A stretch of 57,894 nt of DNA from Bacilli bacterium (GTDB lineage Bacteria > Bacillota_I > Bacilli_A > RFN20 > CAG-826): contig JAEDDA010000004.1 of the NCBI GenBank assembly GCA_016298185.1, forward strand, positions 1 to 57,894, written 5' to 3'. Below the pieces are notes generated by a model that ran no database searches, was not told the DNA's origin, and saw only the letters and a program-made list of their open reading frames with translations. Made by a program: the position numbers and the translations under genes. This document shows, in pieces, positions 1 to 9,017 of the stretch. The first letter of the stretch is position 1. Every line of letters begins with the position of its first letter.

Positions 1-27
1 AAAAAGAAAAGGTGCAGATGCGCACCC
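1..27 (-). terminator. metK terminator
   Basis: Read on the minus strand, a GGGTGC/GCACC hairpin with a four-base loop is followed by TTTTCTTTTT just after the metK stop codon. This is a standard intrinsic terminator. Confidence 0.85.
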
Positions 28-1194
28 TTACTTTAATAACTTTTTAATTTCTTCTACTTTATCGAGTTTTTCCCAAGGCAAGTCGAGATCTGGACGACCC
101 ATATGACCATAGTTTGTTAAGTCTTGATAACGGAAACTTGGATGGGTCAAATTGAAGTTTTTAATAATCATTCCTGGTCTGCAATCAAATAACCTATTTA
201 TGATATCAAGGATCTTATCATCGCTAACCTTTGCGGTATGATATGTTTTAATACCAATGGACATTGGTTCTGAAACGCCGATTGCATACGCTAATTGGAC
301 TTGTAATCTATCCGCAATACCTGCGGCCACTAAGTTCTTTGCTATGTATCTTGCCATATAGGCTGCACTTCTATCGACTTTGGATGGGTCTTTACCTGAA
401 AAAGCACCACCACCATGTTCTGCAGTTCCACCATATGTATCAACAATAATTTTTCTACCAGTTAAGCCTGTATCACCTGCCGGACCACCAATAACAAATC
501 TACCAGTTGGATTAATTAAATACTTGAAATCTGCATTGAATCCGAAAGATTTAACGACTTTTTGCATGATTTTTTCATGGACGTATTTCTTGAATTCTTC
601 TAAATCTACTTCTTCATCATGTTGAATAGACATAAGAACTGTATCGATACGAATATTGTCAGGATCAGTGTAATCAACGGTGACTTGAGATTTCATATCT
701 GGTCTAGCACCTTTGAATATTCCGCTCTTTCTTTGAGCGGTCGCTTCGCGCACTAATTTATGTGCGATTGAGACAGCTAAAGGCATATATCCTTCAGTTT
801 CATTTGTCGCATAACCAAACATAATTCCTTGGTCACCAGCACCTTGTTCCTCGGGTGTTTTTTTATCGACACCTTGATTGATATCAGGGCTTTGCTCTTT
901 AACCTTCACTTCTACTTTAACTGTGTGGTAATCTGTGCCTACTTCTGGACGGTCATAACCAATTCTTTTCAAGACATCTTTGACAATACCAACATAGTCT
1001 GGTTTACATTTAGAAGTGATTTCACCCGCAATGATGATTTCGTTATTTGTGGCGAACACTTCGCATGCTACATGGCTCTTTTCGTCAACTGCTAAACAAG
1101 CATCTAAAACAGCATCAGAGATTTGGTCACAGACTTTATCTGGATGACCTTCACTGACTGATTCACTTGTAAATAAGATTTTTCTTTTTTCCAT
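28..1194 (-). CDS. metK: S-adenosylmethionine synthase
   Basis: Makes S-adenosylmethionine from methionine and ATP in the cytoplasm. The 388-residue protein is full length for the family. It opens with FTSESVSEGHPDKVCDQISD, the conserved ATP/methionine-binding start, and carries the GYATNET and GGGAFSGKDP signature regions. GGGAGA lies about 9 bases before the ATG at 1194. The gene stands alone between a SAM-I riboswitch leader and its own terminator, so product feedback by SAM on transcription is the likely control. SAM made here would serve methyltransferases such as RsmG and the radical-SAM enzyme MiaB elsewhere in the window. Confidence 0.97.
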   Translation of the reverse strand: MEKRKILFTSESVSEGHPDKVCDQISDAVLDACLAVDEKSHVACEVFATNNEIIIAGEITSKCKPDYVGIVKDVLKRIGYDRPEVGTDYHTVKVEVKVKEQSPDINQGVDKKTPEEQGAGDQGIMFGYATNETEGYMPLAVSIAHKLVREATAQRKSGIFKGARPDMKSQVTVDYTDPDNIRIDTVLMSIQHDEEVDLEEFKKYVHEKIMQKVVKSFGFNADFKYLINPTGRFVIGGPAGDTGLTGRKIIVDTYGGTAEHGGGAFSGKDPSKVDRSAAYMARYIAKNLVAAGIADRLQVQLAYAIGVSEPMSIGIKTYHTAKVSDDKILDIINRLFDCRPGMIIKNFNLTHPSFRYQDLTNYGHMGRPDLDLPWEKLDKVEEIKKLLK

Positions 1195-1210
1195 ACTTGG
1201 ATCTCCCTAT

Positions 1211-1246
1211 AAAAAATGCCCTCCCATAATTATGGAAAGGCATTGT
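1211..1246 (-). terminator. Riboswitch expression-platform terminator
   Basis: On the minus strand AATGCC...CCATAATTATGG...GGGCATT forms a long hairpin followed by TTTTTTAT, 17 bases before the metK start codon. It sits directly after the SAM-I aptamer, so it is the likely switchable terminator. Confidence 0.88.
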
Positions 1247-1258
1247 TATTTATTCCTT

Positions 1259-1364
1259 TACTCATCGTTCAAGGTTATGGGGCCTTGCTAGAGAAGAGCA
1301 CTTACTCACTTCTGAGAGTTGCTACCGCGATTTTTCATCTCTTTTTCGCAGTTCTGGATAAGCA
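1259..1364 (-). promoter_or_regulatory. SAM-I (S-box) riboswitch aptamer for metK
   Basis: On the minus strand TGCTTATC (1357-1364) and GATGAGTA (1259-1266) pair over 8 positions to give P1. P2 is CTGCGA/TCGCGG with the conserved GATGAAAA and GGTAGCAAC segments. A short P3 (ACTC...GAGT) and a P4 hairpin (CAAGG/CCTTG) follow. This order and these conserved strings fit the SAM-I family, which lowers metK transcription when SAM is abundant. I matched it by eye and have not run a covariance model. Confidence 0.87.
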
Positions 1365-1370
1365 TCTATT

Positions 1371-1398
1371 ATTATAATAATAATTTATTAACTTGCAA
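1371..1398 (-). promoter_or_regulatory. Predicted metK promoter
   Basis: Minus-strand TTGCAA (1393-1398), 16 bases, then TATAAT (1371-1376). Transcription would start just before P1 of the SAM riboswitch, which supports the assignment. The -35 lies only a few bases after the stop of the neighbouring secreted protein. Confidence 0.6.
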
Positions 1399-1403
1399 GA
1401 AGT

Positions 1404-3866
1404 TTATGCCGCATAAGCGATATTTGGACAACTCCACTTCTTACTTGTGATTTCTCTTTCGGCATCAAACTTAGGTAAGAATTGGCCAAGGTTATTGAAT
1501 TCTTGGAATGTTGCGTAGTGGTCATCGGTGAAGTGGCAGACTCTATAGTCGCCGTTCCCATATGAACTATTGTCGATACCTTTGATCCAAGCAACAACAC
1601 GACCGGCACCTCTACTAGATGTGGTGTAGTTACCATCAATATCAATGTCAAATTCATAGTAACCTTGTGAAGCGTTAACATTTGGAATCGCAGTTGCATA
1701 GCCATCTGTTCTACTATAGTAAGAAACTTTTCTTGTATCACTGCCGAATACTGATTTAACATTACTGAGACTATTCATGCCCGAACTGCTACCACCATAG
1801 TTTGCTGGGATTTCTCCAAAGATAGAGAAGTAATTAGCAACATCCACTGGATCAGTCATCGCAGCATCACTGACAACACTTGGATGGCTTTCAACATAAT
1901 CTAATGTGTAATAGGTATACGTCTTATTTTGTAAAACTGTATAACTGCTGCCGCTATAAGAAACACTTACTGGAACTGTTACGCTTGTACTACCCGCGAC
2001 AAGTGTGCCTGTATATTTATTAGGATTAATACGGTAGTTATTTGTGTAAGCACTAATTGGTGTGTAACTAGAAGAACCCAAGTTTGTGTAGTTAATAGTA
2101 AATTCTTTTAATTCTAATTTTGTATTACCAGATTCAATTTTGATGAAGTTAGCACCACCAGCAATATCAAATGTTATAGTGTTTTCCGATGTGGAATATG
2201 GGATAGCAAACGAACCATCTAAGGTATTTGAATCACCATAGGATAATTTACCTGCTGTAGCATCAGATTTTGAGGTATTAGAGTATTTGATAGTAATACT
2301 ATTGATACCTTGAATTGGGGTTGCATTTGCGATGGAACCACCCATTGGGTCATCATAGTTACATGTCGCTGGTAATAAGTTGGCAACACCATCACTATAG
2401 CTTGTGGTTCTATAATATGTGAAATTAAAACCATTAGAGGATATGTTTCCATAGTTACCAGTGCTATAGCCGCCACTTGTAATTGAAGAACTGAATGTAA
2501 TTGTATTAATTTGCGAAGAACCACTAACTGTAATTGTGTATATTTGAGAAGCATTGAATTCTCCCGCGAAATAGCTAACCTCAACAGTGTATGTTCCTGC
2601 AGTATTCATATCATAACCATCGCAAGTAACATCTAAACTAATATCCTCATAGGAATCATCTGAATAGTACAAATACACAGTTGGTTTAATGAATTCATCG
2701 CCTACGTTATATTCTGTAATAGGGTTTACTACAGCAATATGGTGTGGGGTTTTTGTTTGTGGTTCATTAGAAACAGTAATTGTATAAGTATCAGCTAAAG
2801 CAAATGTGGTGTTCTTTCCATCATAGGAATAGATGAGGTTGATAGTTACATTGTAAGTACCAGCAGAGGACATATCATATCCAGTACATGGGCTATCATT
2901 AATAAGAGTATGTGTTCCGTCTCTCATTGTGACATTAAGCCAAGGAGAAACAAATTGTTGTAACAAGTTAAAGGTTGTTGTGGTAGCATCACTAACTTCA
3001 ACTTCTTGAAGAACGGCAGAGTCATTATTAAAACTTGCTGGAAGAATGTCAAAGACATTTCTAAGCAATAATTGAAGATTACCACTTGTACCAGCGCTGT
3101 TTTTAAATGGATTTACATATCCATAAACAGTGATGTTTTCTCCATCGCTAAAAAAGTCATTAAGACGATTTTTGATTTGGGTTGAGGTAGAGCCACTAGC
3201 ACCAACATTGGCATAGTAAAGTTTGGCGGTTTTTCCTGATGATAAAGTGACATTTGCTTCTCTATTGGTAACACTAGTTAAAGAGCAATTATAAATTCTT
3301 TCTCTAACTGGGCCGAATGGAGCTAATGTTTGATAGTATTGAGAATCCATGCCATCCCCATATTGCCAAATAAATGTCACATCTTCCGTGACTACTGGGC
3401 TTGGGTTATCCAAATAAAGTTTAGTAACATCAGCACCACCATTAACTTCTGGCATATTGTTATAAATTGTTAAATTACTTCCAGAAAAAACAACTTCTAA
3501 GACAGATCCATTTGGATATGCATTTTTTGGAGTGTTGCAATTGTATAAGCAGATAGCGGCAGTATGTCCATCTTTATCTGTGCTTTGGATATATGTATTT
3601 GTAATACCGTTATATACCCAGGATTCAGTTATTGTGCCCCAAGTCTTATAGGTACTTTTCACATTATCGTTAAACAAATCATTATTGATTTCATAAATAC
3701 TTGTATAACCATTTGCCTCATCAAAGAAATAAGAACATTCCATTGTAGTTGGAAGGTCGCTAGCAAGGGATTTAATAGTTTTTGATAAGACGGCTGTACC
3801 GACTAGTGCTGTAAGACTTAGTCCAATAGCAGCGGCCGCTATAAATATTTTCATACCATTTTTCAT
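1404..3866 (-). CDS. Secreted modular protein with C-terminal barnase-type ribonuclease
   Basis: An 820-residue exported protein. Residues 1-36 are a signal peptide or anchor (charged start, then IFIAAAAIGLSLTALVGTAV). Residues about 50-275 look like two OB-fold-like segments of the sort found in extracellular nucleases. About 285-455 are two Ig-like repeats, both containing a GYDM(S/N)(S/T)AGTY motif. About 458-600 is a beta-rich domain. Residues about 690-790 resemble barnase/RNase Sa: VANYFSIFGEIPANY matches the barnase helix region, and YYEFD (Glu738), RGAGR (Arg752/Arg756) and TDDHYATF (His783) supply the catalytic Glu-Arg-His set. AGGAGG lies 7 bases before the ATG. No barstar-like gene is visible nearby. 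The ribonuclease call rests on motifs; the other domain calls are weaker. Confidence 0.75.
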   Translation of the reverse strand: MKNGMKIFIAAAAIGLSLTALVGTAVLSKTIKSLASDLPTTMECSYFFDEANGYTSIYEINNDLFNDNVKSTYKTWGTITESWVYNGITNTYIQSTDKDGHTAAICLYNCNTPKNAYPNGSVLEVVFSGSNLTIYNNMPEVNGGADVTKLYLDNPSPVVTEDVTFIWQYGDGMDSQYYQTLAPFGPVRERIYNCSLTSVTNREANVTLSSGKTAKLYYANVGASGSTSTQIKNRLNDFFSDGENITVYGYVNPFKNSAGTSGNLQLLLRNVFDILPASFNNDSAVLQEVEVSDATTTTFNLLQQFVSPWLNVTMRDGTHTLINDSPCTGYDMSSAGTYNVTINLIYSYDGKNTTFALADTYTITVSNEPQTKTPHHIAVVNPITEYNVGDEFIKPTVYLYYSDDSYEDISLDVTCDGYDMNTAGTYTVEVSYFAGEFNASQIYTITVSGSSQINTITFSSSITSGGYSTGNYGNISSNGFNFTYYRTTSYSDGVANLLPATCNYDDPMGGSIANATPIQGINSITIKYSNTSKSDATAGKLSYGDSNTLDGSFAIPYSTSENTITFDIAGGANFIKIESGNTKLELKEFTINYTNLGSSSYTPISAYTNNYRINPNKYTGTLVAGSTSVTVPVSVSYSGSSYTVLQNKTYTYYTLDYVESHPSVVSDAAMTDPVDVANYFSIFGEIPANYGGSSSGMNSLSNVKSVFGSDTRKVSYYSRTDGYATAIPNVNASQGYYEFDIDIDGNYTTSSRGAGRVVAWIKGIDNSSYGNGDYRVCHFTDDHYATFQEFNNLGQFLPKFDAEREITSKKWSCPNIAYAA

Positions 3867-3932
3867 AATTGGTCCTCCTAAAAGTGAGACACAAGCGGAA
3901 AAATTATACGGGTGTGCGCATATCTTAGCAAC

Positions 3933-3960
3933 AAAAAAAGAAATGAGTTAACCCATTTCT
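3933..3960 (-). terminator. Terminator of the pduL-TSCPD operon
   Basis: On the minus strand GAAATGGGTTAACTCATTTC folds into a hairpin and is followed by seven T residues, 8 bases after the TSCPD gene. Confidence 0.85.
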
Positions 3961-3967
3961 TCTTTGT

Positions 3968-4222
3968 TTATAAACTCTTTAAACCTTGTGCTAGCTGATC
4001 AGGACAAGAAGTTTCACCAGTTCTACTTCCACGGCATTTAATGCCTTGAAGTTTAGCGATAACTTGTTCCGCTTTTAAACCTTCAATTAGTTTACAAATT
4101 CCTTGAAGATTTCCATTGCATCCACCGATGACTTTGGCGCTAACAATAGTGCCATCATCTTCGATGTCTAAGATCATTTCTCTAGAACAAACGTATTGTG
4201 GTTTGATGGAAACTGTTTTCAT
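3968..4222 (-). CDS. TSCPD domain protein (four-Cys family)
   Basis: An 84-residue protein containing the family-naming TSCPDQLA motif near its end and four cysteines at YVC, GGCNG, IKCRG and TSC, as expected for the small TSCPD/TIGR03905 type. The domain also occurs at the end of some ribonucleotide reductases, where it is thought to bind metal or nucleic acid; the role of the free-standing form is unknown. Its ATG overlaps the TAA of the upstream PduL gene by one base, so the two are probably translated together and may act together. Confidence 0.85.
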   Translation of the reverse strand: MKTVSIKPQYVCSREMILDIEDDGTIVSAKVIGGCNGNLQGICKLIEGLKAEQVIAKLQGIKCRGSRTGETSCPDQLAQGLKSL

Positions 4223-4824
4223 TATTTAACCAACTTGCCGTAAACAGTTCCGGAAGCGCATGCAGCGTTGCTTTCATCGGTATCGATGTGCGCGGCTAAT
4301 GCGAAGTCTTCTCTCACTCTAACAACGACATCACCAAAGGTGAGACTTCTTTCTTGAGTATTTAATTCTAATTTCACAATGTCACCATTTTTGACACCGA
4401 ATTCTTCGGCGTCCGCTGGTGTCATATGGATATGTCTCTTTGCGACGATAACACCTTCGTTTAATTCGACTTCTCCAGCAGGACCGACTAACTTACATGC
4501 ACCGCTACCTTTGATGTCTCCACTTTCTCTAATTGGAGCGGCAATGCCGATGCTTCTTGCATCAGTCGCGGATAATTCGATTTGGTTTAATTTTCTACAT
4601 GGACCTAAGATAGAAACGTTCTTTAAAACGCATTCGACTTTTTGACCAGTGACTTTATCAGTTTTATAACCAACAACATTAACTCTTTGTTTACTTACAA
4701 ATTGTCCTGGTTGGCTGAGCATGGCTCTAACTTCTAATTCAGCACCTTTGCCGAATAATACTTCTAATGTTTCTTGTGTGACGTGAACGTGTCTAGCACT
4801 TGTTTCGACTAAGATTTCTTTCAT
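4222..4824 (-). CDS. pduL: PduL-type phosphate acyltransferase (phosphotransacetylase)
   Basis: Converts acetyl- or propionyl-CoA to the acyl phosphate. The start at 4824 is chosen because AAGGGAG lies 8 bases upstream and the protein then begins MKEILVETSARHVHVT; an extended reading to 4932 has no ribosome site. The 200-residue length is usual for PduL. The two zinc-ligand motifs ARHVHVT and KRHIHMTP and the two beta-barrel halves are present. There are no microcompartment genes around, so a soluble housekeeping role in acetate formation with an acetate kinase elsewhere is likely. Followed directly by the TSCPD gene. Confidence 0.9.
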   Translation of the reverse strand: MKEILVETSARHVHVTQETLEVLFGKGAELEVRAMLSQPGQFVSKQRVNVVGYKTDKVTGQKVECVLKNVSILGPCRKLNQIELSATDARSIGIAAPIRESGDIKGSGACKLVGPAGEVELNEGVIVAKRHIHMTPADAEEFGVKNGDIVKLELNTQERSLTFGDVVVRVREDFALAAHIDTDESNAACASGTVYGKLVK

Positions 4825-4952
4825 GGTTTTTCTCCCTTTTGCGTTTGATATTTTACCAAACGACACATTAAATGTGTATATAAATGAATCTTTTTTCAAT
4901 TTAGGATTGAAATTAAGACCTATTTTAGACAAAAATTATGAAGAGGGCAAAA

Positions 4953-6413
4953 ATGTCAGAAATTCAAGTTAGAGACTTAATAATTAATGCAATCAAAAAC
5001 AAGAAATCAAATGTCTTAAAAGAACTCTTTGAGACAATTCCTACAATTGATATCGCAGAAGCTATGGAAGATATTGAAGATGTCTCTATTTTAATTTACC
5101 CATTTAGAGTTATTCCTTCTGAATATACCGGTGAATTATTCGCAGAATTATCCACTGATACTCAAGAAAAAATTATTAATGCTTTCTCCGATAAAGACTT
5201 AATCAAACTTCTTGAAGAAAGCTATACCGACGATATCGTTGACACATTACAAGAATTACCAGCTAACGTCGTTTCGCGTGTTTTACGTGTTGCTCCAACT
5301 GATTTAAGAAAAGATATTAACCAATTATTATTATATAAAGAAAATACCGCTGGTAGCATTATGACCACCGAGTTCATCGAAATGAAGAACATCACTTCTG
5401 TTAAAGATGCGATGAGTCAAATTAGAGAAAAAGGTAAAGATGCTGAAACCATCTATACCATCTTCGTAAGAGATGCGAAAAGAAACTTTGTCGGCACCGT
5501 TAACTTAGATGATTTAATTTTTGCTAAAGATAATGAAACATTAGAAGACATTATGGATCGTGACTTCGTGGCTTGCCATGTTAACGATGACCAAGAAGAT
5601 GTCGCTAACATGTTCAAACGTTATGACTTAACCGCAATGGCGGTATTAAATAAAGAAGATAAAATTGTCGGTATCATCACCATCGATGACGTCGTTGATA
5701 TCATCGTTGAAGAAGCCAATGAAGATGTTGCCGCCTTAAACCACGTTGCCCCATTAGAAGATTCCTATTTGGATACTCCTGCATGGAAAATGGCGGTTAA
5801 ATGTGTCCCATGGATAGTCATCCTTATTGTCCTAGGTACATTTACCACGATGGCGCTCGATAGAATTGAAAAATCTGCAGTTTTTACTGCAATCCCAGTA
5901 TTAATTTCCTTCATTCCAACATTAATGGATACAGGCGGAAATACAGGTGGGCAAACAATCGCCTTAATGATTCGTGGGTTAGGAACCAAAGAATTCTCGC
6001 CTAAAGATTTCTTAAGGGTAATTGGTAAAGAAGCACTTACCGCAGTGATGGTTTCTAGCTGTGTCGCATTATTCGGATTTATCTGGTTCACCATTGAACA
6101 ATATACCGGTATTGTTACAAACGAAAACTTATTCATTGATGGAGTTGCTCCAACAATCTGGAACGCTAAATGTTGGACAGCTACATTTGCTTCCCATACA
6201 CTTTCAATCTCTGGTACAGTTGCGGTTACATTATTTATCGGTTCATTTGTTGCTAAGTGCGTAGCAGTTATGCTTCCATTAGGTGTTGCCGCGATTAAAA
6301 AAGATCCTGCGATTATCGCTCAACCAATCTTAACCACTATTGTTGATGTCGTGAGTTTAGTTGTCTACTTATTAATCGCAATGGGTGCAGCAAAACTATT
6401 CGGATTGTATTAG
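4953..6413 (+). CDS. mgtE: Magnesium transporter MgtE
   Basis: Mg2+ channel/transporter of the plasma membrane. The protein has the N-terminal superhelical MgtE_N domain (about 1-125), two CBS domains (about 130-255, with VGIITIDDVVDIIVEEANED) and a C-terminal membrane domain of five helices from about residue 280. The conserved PVLISFIPTLMDTGGNTGGQ pore segment is visible. The start at 4953 is preferred to the ATG at 4938 because AGAGGG lies 5 bases before it. I see no M-box riboswitch in the short leader, so Mg2+ control probably rests in the CBS/N domains. Confidence 0.95.
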   Translation: MSEIQVRDLIINAIKNKKSNVLKELFETIPTIDIAEAMEDIEDVSILIYPFRVIPSEYTGELFAELSTDTQEKIINAFSDKDLIKLLEESYTDDIVDTLQELPANVVSRVLRVAPTDLRKDINQLLLYKENTAGSIMTTEFIEMKNITSVKDAMSQIREKGKDAETIYTIFVRDAKRNFVGTVNLDDLIFAKDNETLEDIMDRDFVACHVNDDQEDVANMFKRYDLTAMAVLNKEDKIVGIITIDDVVDIIVEEANEDVAALNHVAPLEDSYLDTPAWKMAVKCVPWIVILIVLGTFTTMALDRIEKSAVFTAIPVLISFIPTLMDTGGNTGGQTIALMIRGLGTKEFSPKDFLRVIGKEALTAVMVSSCVALFGFIWFTIEQYTGIVTNENLFIDGVAPTIWNAKCWTATFASHTLSISGTVAVTLFIGSFVAKCVAVMLPLGVAAIKKDPAIIAQPILTTIVDVVSLVVYLLIAMGAAKLFGLY

Positions 6414-6472
6414 TAGAAATACACTTGTATTTTGAAAGTCATTTATATAGAATAGACAAGCGAGCAAAAATT

Positions 6473-6557
6473 GCGCGAGTGGCGGAATTGGTAGACGCGT
6501 ACGTTTGAGGGGCGTATTGGTATCCCAGTGTGAGTTCGATTCTCATCTCGCGCACCA
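6473..6557 (+). tRNA. tRNA-Leu (GAG anticodon)
   Basis: Acceptor GCGCGAG/CTCGCGC, long variable arm typical of class II tRNA, and anticodon loop TTGAGGG giving GAG. The terminal CCA is encoded. Confidence 0.93.
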
Positions 6558-6567
6558 AAGTTGCATG

Positions 6568-6596
6568 AAAAGTCATCTAAAAGGTGACTTTTTTTA
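6568..6596 (+). terminator. Terminator after tRNA-Leu
   Basis: AAAGTCA...TGACTTTTTTT hairpin with a T run, 10 bases after the tRNA. Confidence 0.75.
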
Positions 6597-6672
6597 TTAA
6601 AATATTTGCTTATGTGTGCGTAATGGGGTTTAATAAATTAGTAGAAATTAACGAATTCGAGGTAAATATATT

Positions 6673-7152
6673 ATGAAAAAATATTTAAAACTTGTATCCG
6701 CAGCATTAGCCGTCATCGGTGTTGTTATGATGTTCTTCACACAAGTAACAATTACCTGGAACCATGCACCATTCCACAAAGAAGTATTAGCAATTAATGC
6801 TTTAGTCGGTGGACCATCCGAATATGGTGTTAGCTTTAACGGAGCATCTTCTGGTTTAGCGGGATACATTTTATTAGGCGTAGCCGCATTAATCTTATTA
6901 GTCGTCGCTTTAGTTCCTTACTTCAAAGAACACGATTTGTTATCCGCAGTTGTTACAGGCTTAGCAGTTGTCTGTGCTATCGTCGGTGTCATCTTAATTT
7001 TCTTAATTCGTAAGAACTTCTCCGCTGCTAATGGTGACATGTTCAAAGAATGTGTCGTTGGTTGGGCAATGATTGCTGGTGGTTCCTTAGGTTCATTATC
7101 CGCACTTGCCGGTGCCACAAGCATCATCTTCGATGTCAACGGAACCAACTAA
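6673..7152 (+). CDS. Small membrane protein of unknown function
   Basis: I do not recognise a family. The 159-residue protein has four hydrophobic segments at about residues 6-27, 62-84, 92-112 and 130-152, with a small outward loop (about 28-60) between the first two. GAGG lies 10 bases before the ATG. It is a single-gene unit between tRNA-Leu and a bidirectional terminator. The topology resembles many small four-helix proteins of Firmicutes, which gives no function. Confidence 0.75.
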   Translation: MKKYLKLVSAALAVIGVVMMFFTQVTITWNHAPFHKEVLAINALVGGPSEYGVSFNGASSGLAGYILLGVAALILLVVALVPYFKEHDLLSAVVTGLAVVCAIVGVILIFLIRKNFSAANGDMFKECVVGWAMIAGGSLGSLSALAGATSIIFDVNGTN

Positions 7153-7171
7153 TTATTCATTAAAGTAAATG

Positions 7172-7203
7172 AAAACCTCGCAACTGTATGCGAGGTTTTT
7201 TAT
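7172..7203. terminator. Bidirectional terminator
   Basis: AAAACCTCGC/GCGAGGTTTT hairpin between two convergent genes; T runs follow on both strands. Confidence 0.85.
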
Positions 7204-7208
7204 TATCC

Positions 7209-8921
7209 TTAGAATTTGGAAGTATCAAATTCTTTTAAGATTTTCACTAAAGGTTTAATAACCTTTTCGACATTGCCTTGTTCGAATGGATTACGTAAGT
7301 GATTGTGTTCGAGTAATCCAACGAATGCGGCTTGTCCACCAAACTTACAAAGTTTGATATATTTCTTCCATGTCTTAGCGTGATTCTTTCTCATTTCCAC
7401 GAAGAATTGGAATGCACATACTTGCGCGAGTGTGTAATCAATATAATAGAAAGGTGTTGCGAAGATATGGGATTGTCTTAGCCAAATAGTGCCTTTTGCA
7501 TATGTTGGGGTATCATCAAACTTCTTGTGTGGGGTGTACTTTTGTTCAAGTGTTTTCCAGAATGCACATCTTTCTTCGTGAGTGGCATTTGGATGTTCAT
7601 AAACCCAGTGTTGGAATTCATCAACGGTAATACCGTAAGGTAAAAATTCAATGGCGTCACTTAAGTGTAAGTATTTATACTTCTCTGCATCTTTACCGAA
7701 GAATTTTTCAGCATATGGCCAAGCGAAGAATTCCATACTCATGGAGTGAATTTCACAAGCCTCTAATGTTGGGTTTTGATATTCAGGAATCTTAATCGCG
7801 AATGATAAATATGCTTGTAAAGCATGTCCACCTTCATGGCATAAGACATTAACATCAGCGTCTGTACCATTGAAGTTAGAGAAGATGAATGGGGCTTTAT
7901 AAAGTGGGAATTGTGTGCAATATCCACCTGGAGCTTTACCTTTTCTAGCTTCTAAGTCCATTAAGTTATGATCCATCATGAATTCAAAGAACTCTTTTGA
8001 TTCAGGACCTAAGTCGCTATACATTTCGTGCGCGGCATTAACTAAATATTTTGTATCGCCCGCGGGTAATGGGTTACCGGATTTGAACTTCAAATTGTAA
8101 TCGTAGTATTGTGGGTTTTTGATACCGAGTTCCTTCATTTGCTTCTTGTATAACTTTTCACAAACTGGAACCACTACTTCAGCGATTTGTTCACGGTATC
8201 CTTTAACATCTTTCGCGTTGTAATCAAGTCTACCGAGTCTTAAATAACCGAGTTCAACGAAGTTCTTATAGCCAAGTTTTTTGGCCATGGTGTCTCTAAC
8301 ATGAACAAGCTCATCATAGATTCTCGCGAATTCTTTTTCATGTTCGCCAACCCATTTATCCATTGCTTGAGCGGCTTCTCTTCTTGTTTCTCTATCGACA
8401 TCTTGGGTGTATTTACCAAGTTGCGTGAGATTTAAGGTTTGACCACGGAATTCAACTTCCGCGCCACCTAATAAGGCATCATATTCACTGACTAATTTGT
8501 TTTCTTGAATTAATTCAGGAATGATTTTTTCATCAAACGCTTTTAAAGAAGCATCGATCATTTGGAAATAGTATTTGCCTAATTTCTTTTCTAAATCTTT
8601 TCTGTATTTTGCTTTAGCAAGAATCTTAGAAAACTTATTGGAATAATTGCTGATGATTGGTGATAATTCGTCAATGCGATCTTGCGCTCTTTTATAAACT
8701 GGATTTTTTGTGTCGCAGCTATAACGGACATAAATAATAGATTGGTCGGTTGATAACTGTGTCATGTACTTATTCCAGTGTCTAATGGCCATAGAAGCGG
8801 TTAATGCACTACCGCATTCTTCTAATTCTTGGACTAATGATTCAAGTTTCTTAACGATTCTTTTTTCACTAGGTACATTAAGAGGAAAATCCTCAAATTT
8901 CATATCTAATACTTGTTTCAT
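7209..8921 (-). CDS. M3-family oligoendopeptidase
   Basis: Zinc metallopeptidase of the thimet/PepF family that cuts short peptides in the cytoplasm. The zinc site HEGGH appears in VLCHEGGHALQAY, with the third ligand glutamate in EACEIHSMSMEFF about 25 residues on. At 570 residues it fits the M3B group of Firmicutes. AAAGGAGG lies before the ATG at 8921. It probably recycles peptides taken up from the gut or produced by ATP-dependent proteases. No neighbour points to a special substrate. Confidence 0.93.
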   Translation of the reverse strand: MKQVLDMKFEDFPLNVPSEKRIVKKLESLVQELEECGSALTASMAIRHWNKYMTQLSTDQSIIYVRYSCDTKNPVYKRAQDRIDELSPIISNYSNKFSKILAKAKYRKDLEKKLGKYYFQMIDASLKAFDEKIIPELIQENKLVSEYDALLGGAEVEFRGQTLNLTQLGKYTQDVDRETRREAAQAMDKWVGEHEKEFARIYDELVHVRDTMAKKLGYKNFVELGYLRLGRLDYNAKDVKGYREQIAEVVVPVCEKLYKKQMKELGIKNPQYYDYNLKFKSGNPLPAGDTKYLVNAAHEMYSDLGPESKEFFEFMMDHNLMDLEARKGKAPGGYCTQFPLYKAPFIFSNFNGTDADVNVLCHEGGHALQAYLSFAIKIPEYQNPTLEACEIHSMSMEFFAWPYAEKFFGKDAEKYKYLHLSDAIEFLPYGITVDEFQHWVYEHPNATHEERCAFWKTLEQKYTPHKKFDDTPTYAKGTIWLRQSHIFATPFYYIDYTLAQVCAFQFFVEMRKNHAKTWKKYIKLCKFGGQAAFVGLLEHNHLRNPFEQGNVEKVIKPLVKILKEFDTSKF

Positions 8922-8980
8922 AAATAGCCTCCTTTGCTAAAAATAAAATGTATGATAACGCATTTAGTTTAGATAAATAA

Positions 8981-9017
8981 AAATCATCTCGCAAGCATAA
9001 TGCTTAGGAGATGATTT
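8981..9017 (-). terminator. Terminator overlapping the lemA-like stop codon
   Basis: Minus-strand AAATCATCTC pairs with GAGATGATTT, with a second inner stem AAGCA/TGCTT, then TTTATTT. The TAA of the upstream gene lies inside the hairpin, so the last codons double as the terminator arm. Confidence 0.8.

Noticed and set aside
1259..1390. T-box leader for metK
   Set aside because: GCGGTAGCAAC looks a little like the T-box GGTACCGCG, but the P1-P4 pairing and GATGAAAA fit a SAM-I riboswitch and no specifier loop is seen.
4825..4952. Mg2+ (M-box) riboswitch before mgtE
   Set aside because: The 128-base gap is too short and lacks the conserved M-box core.
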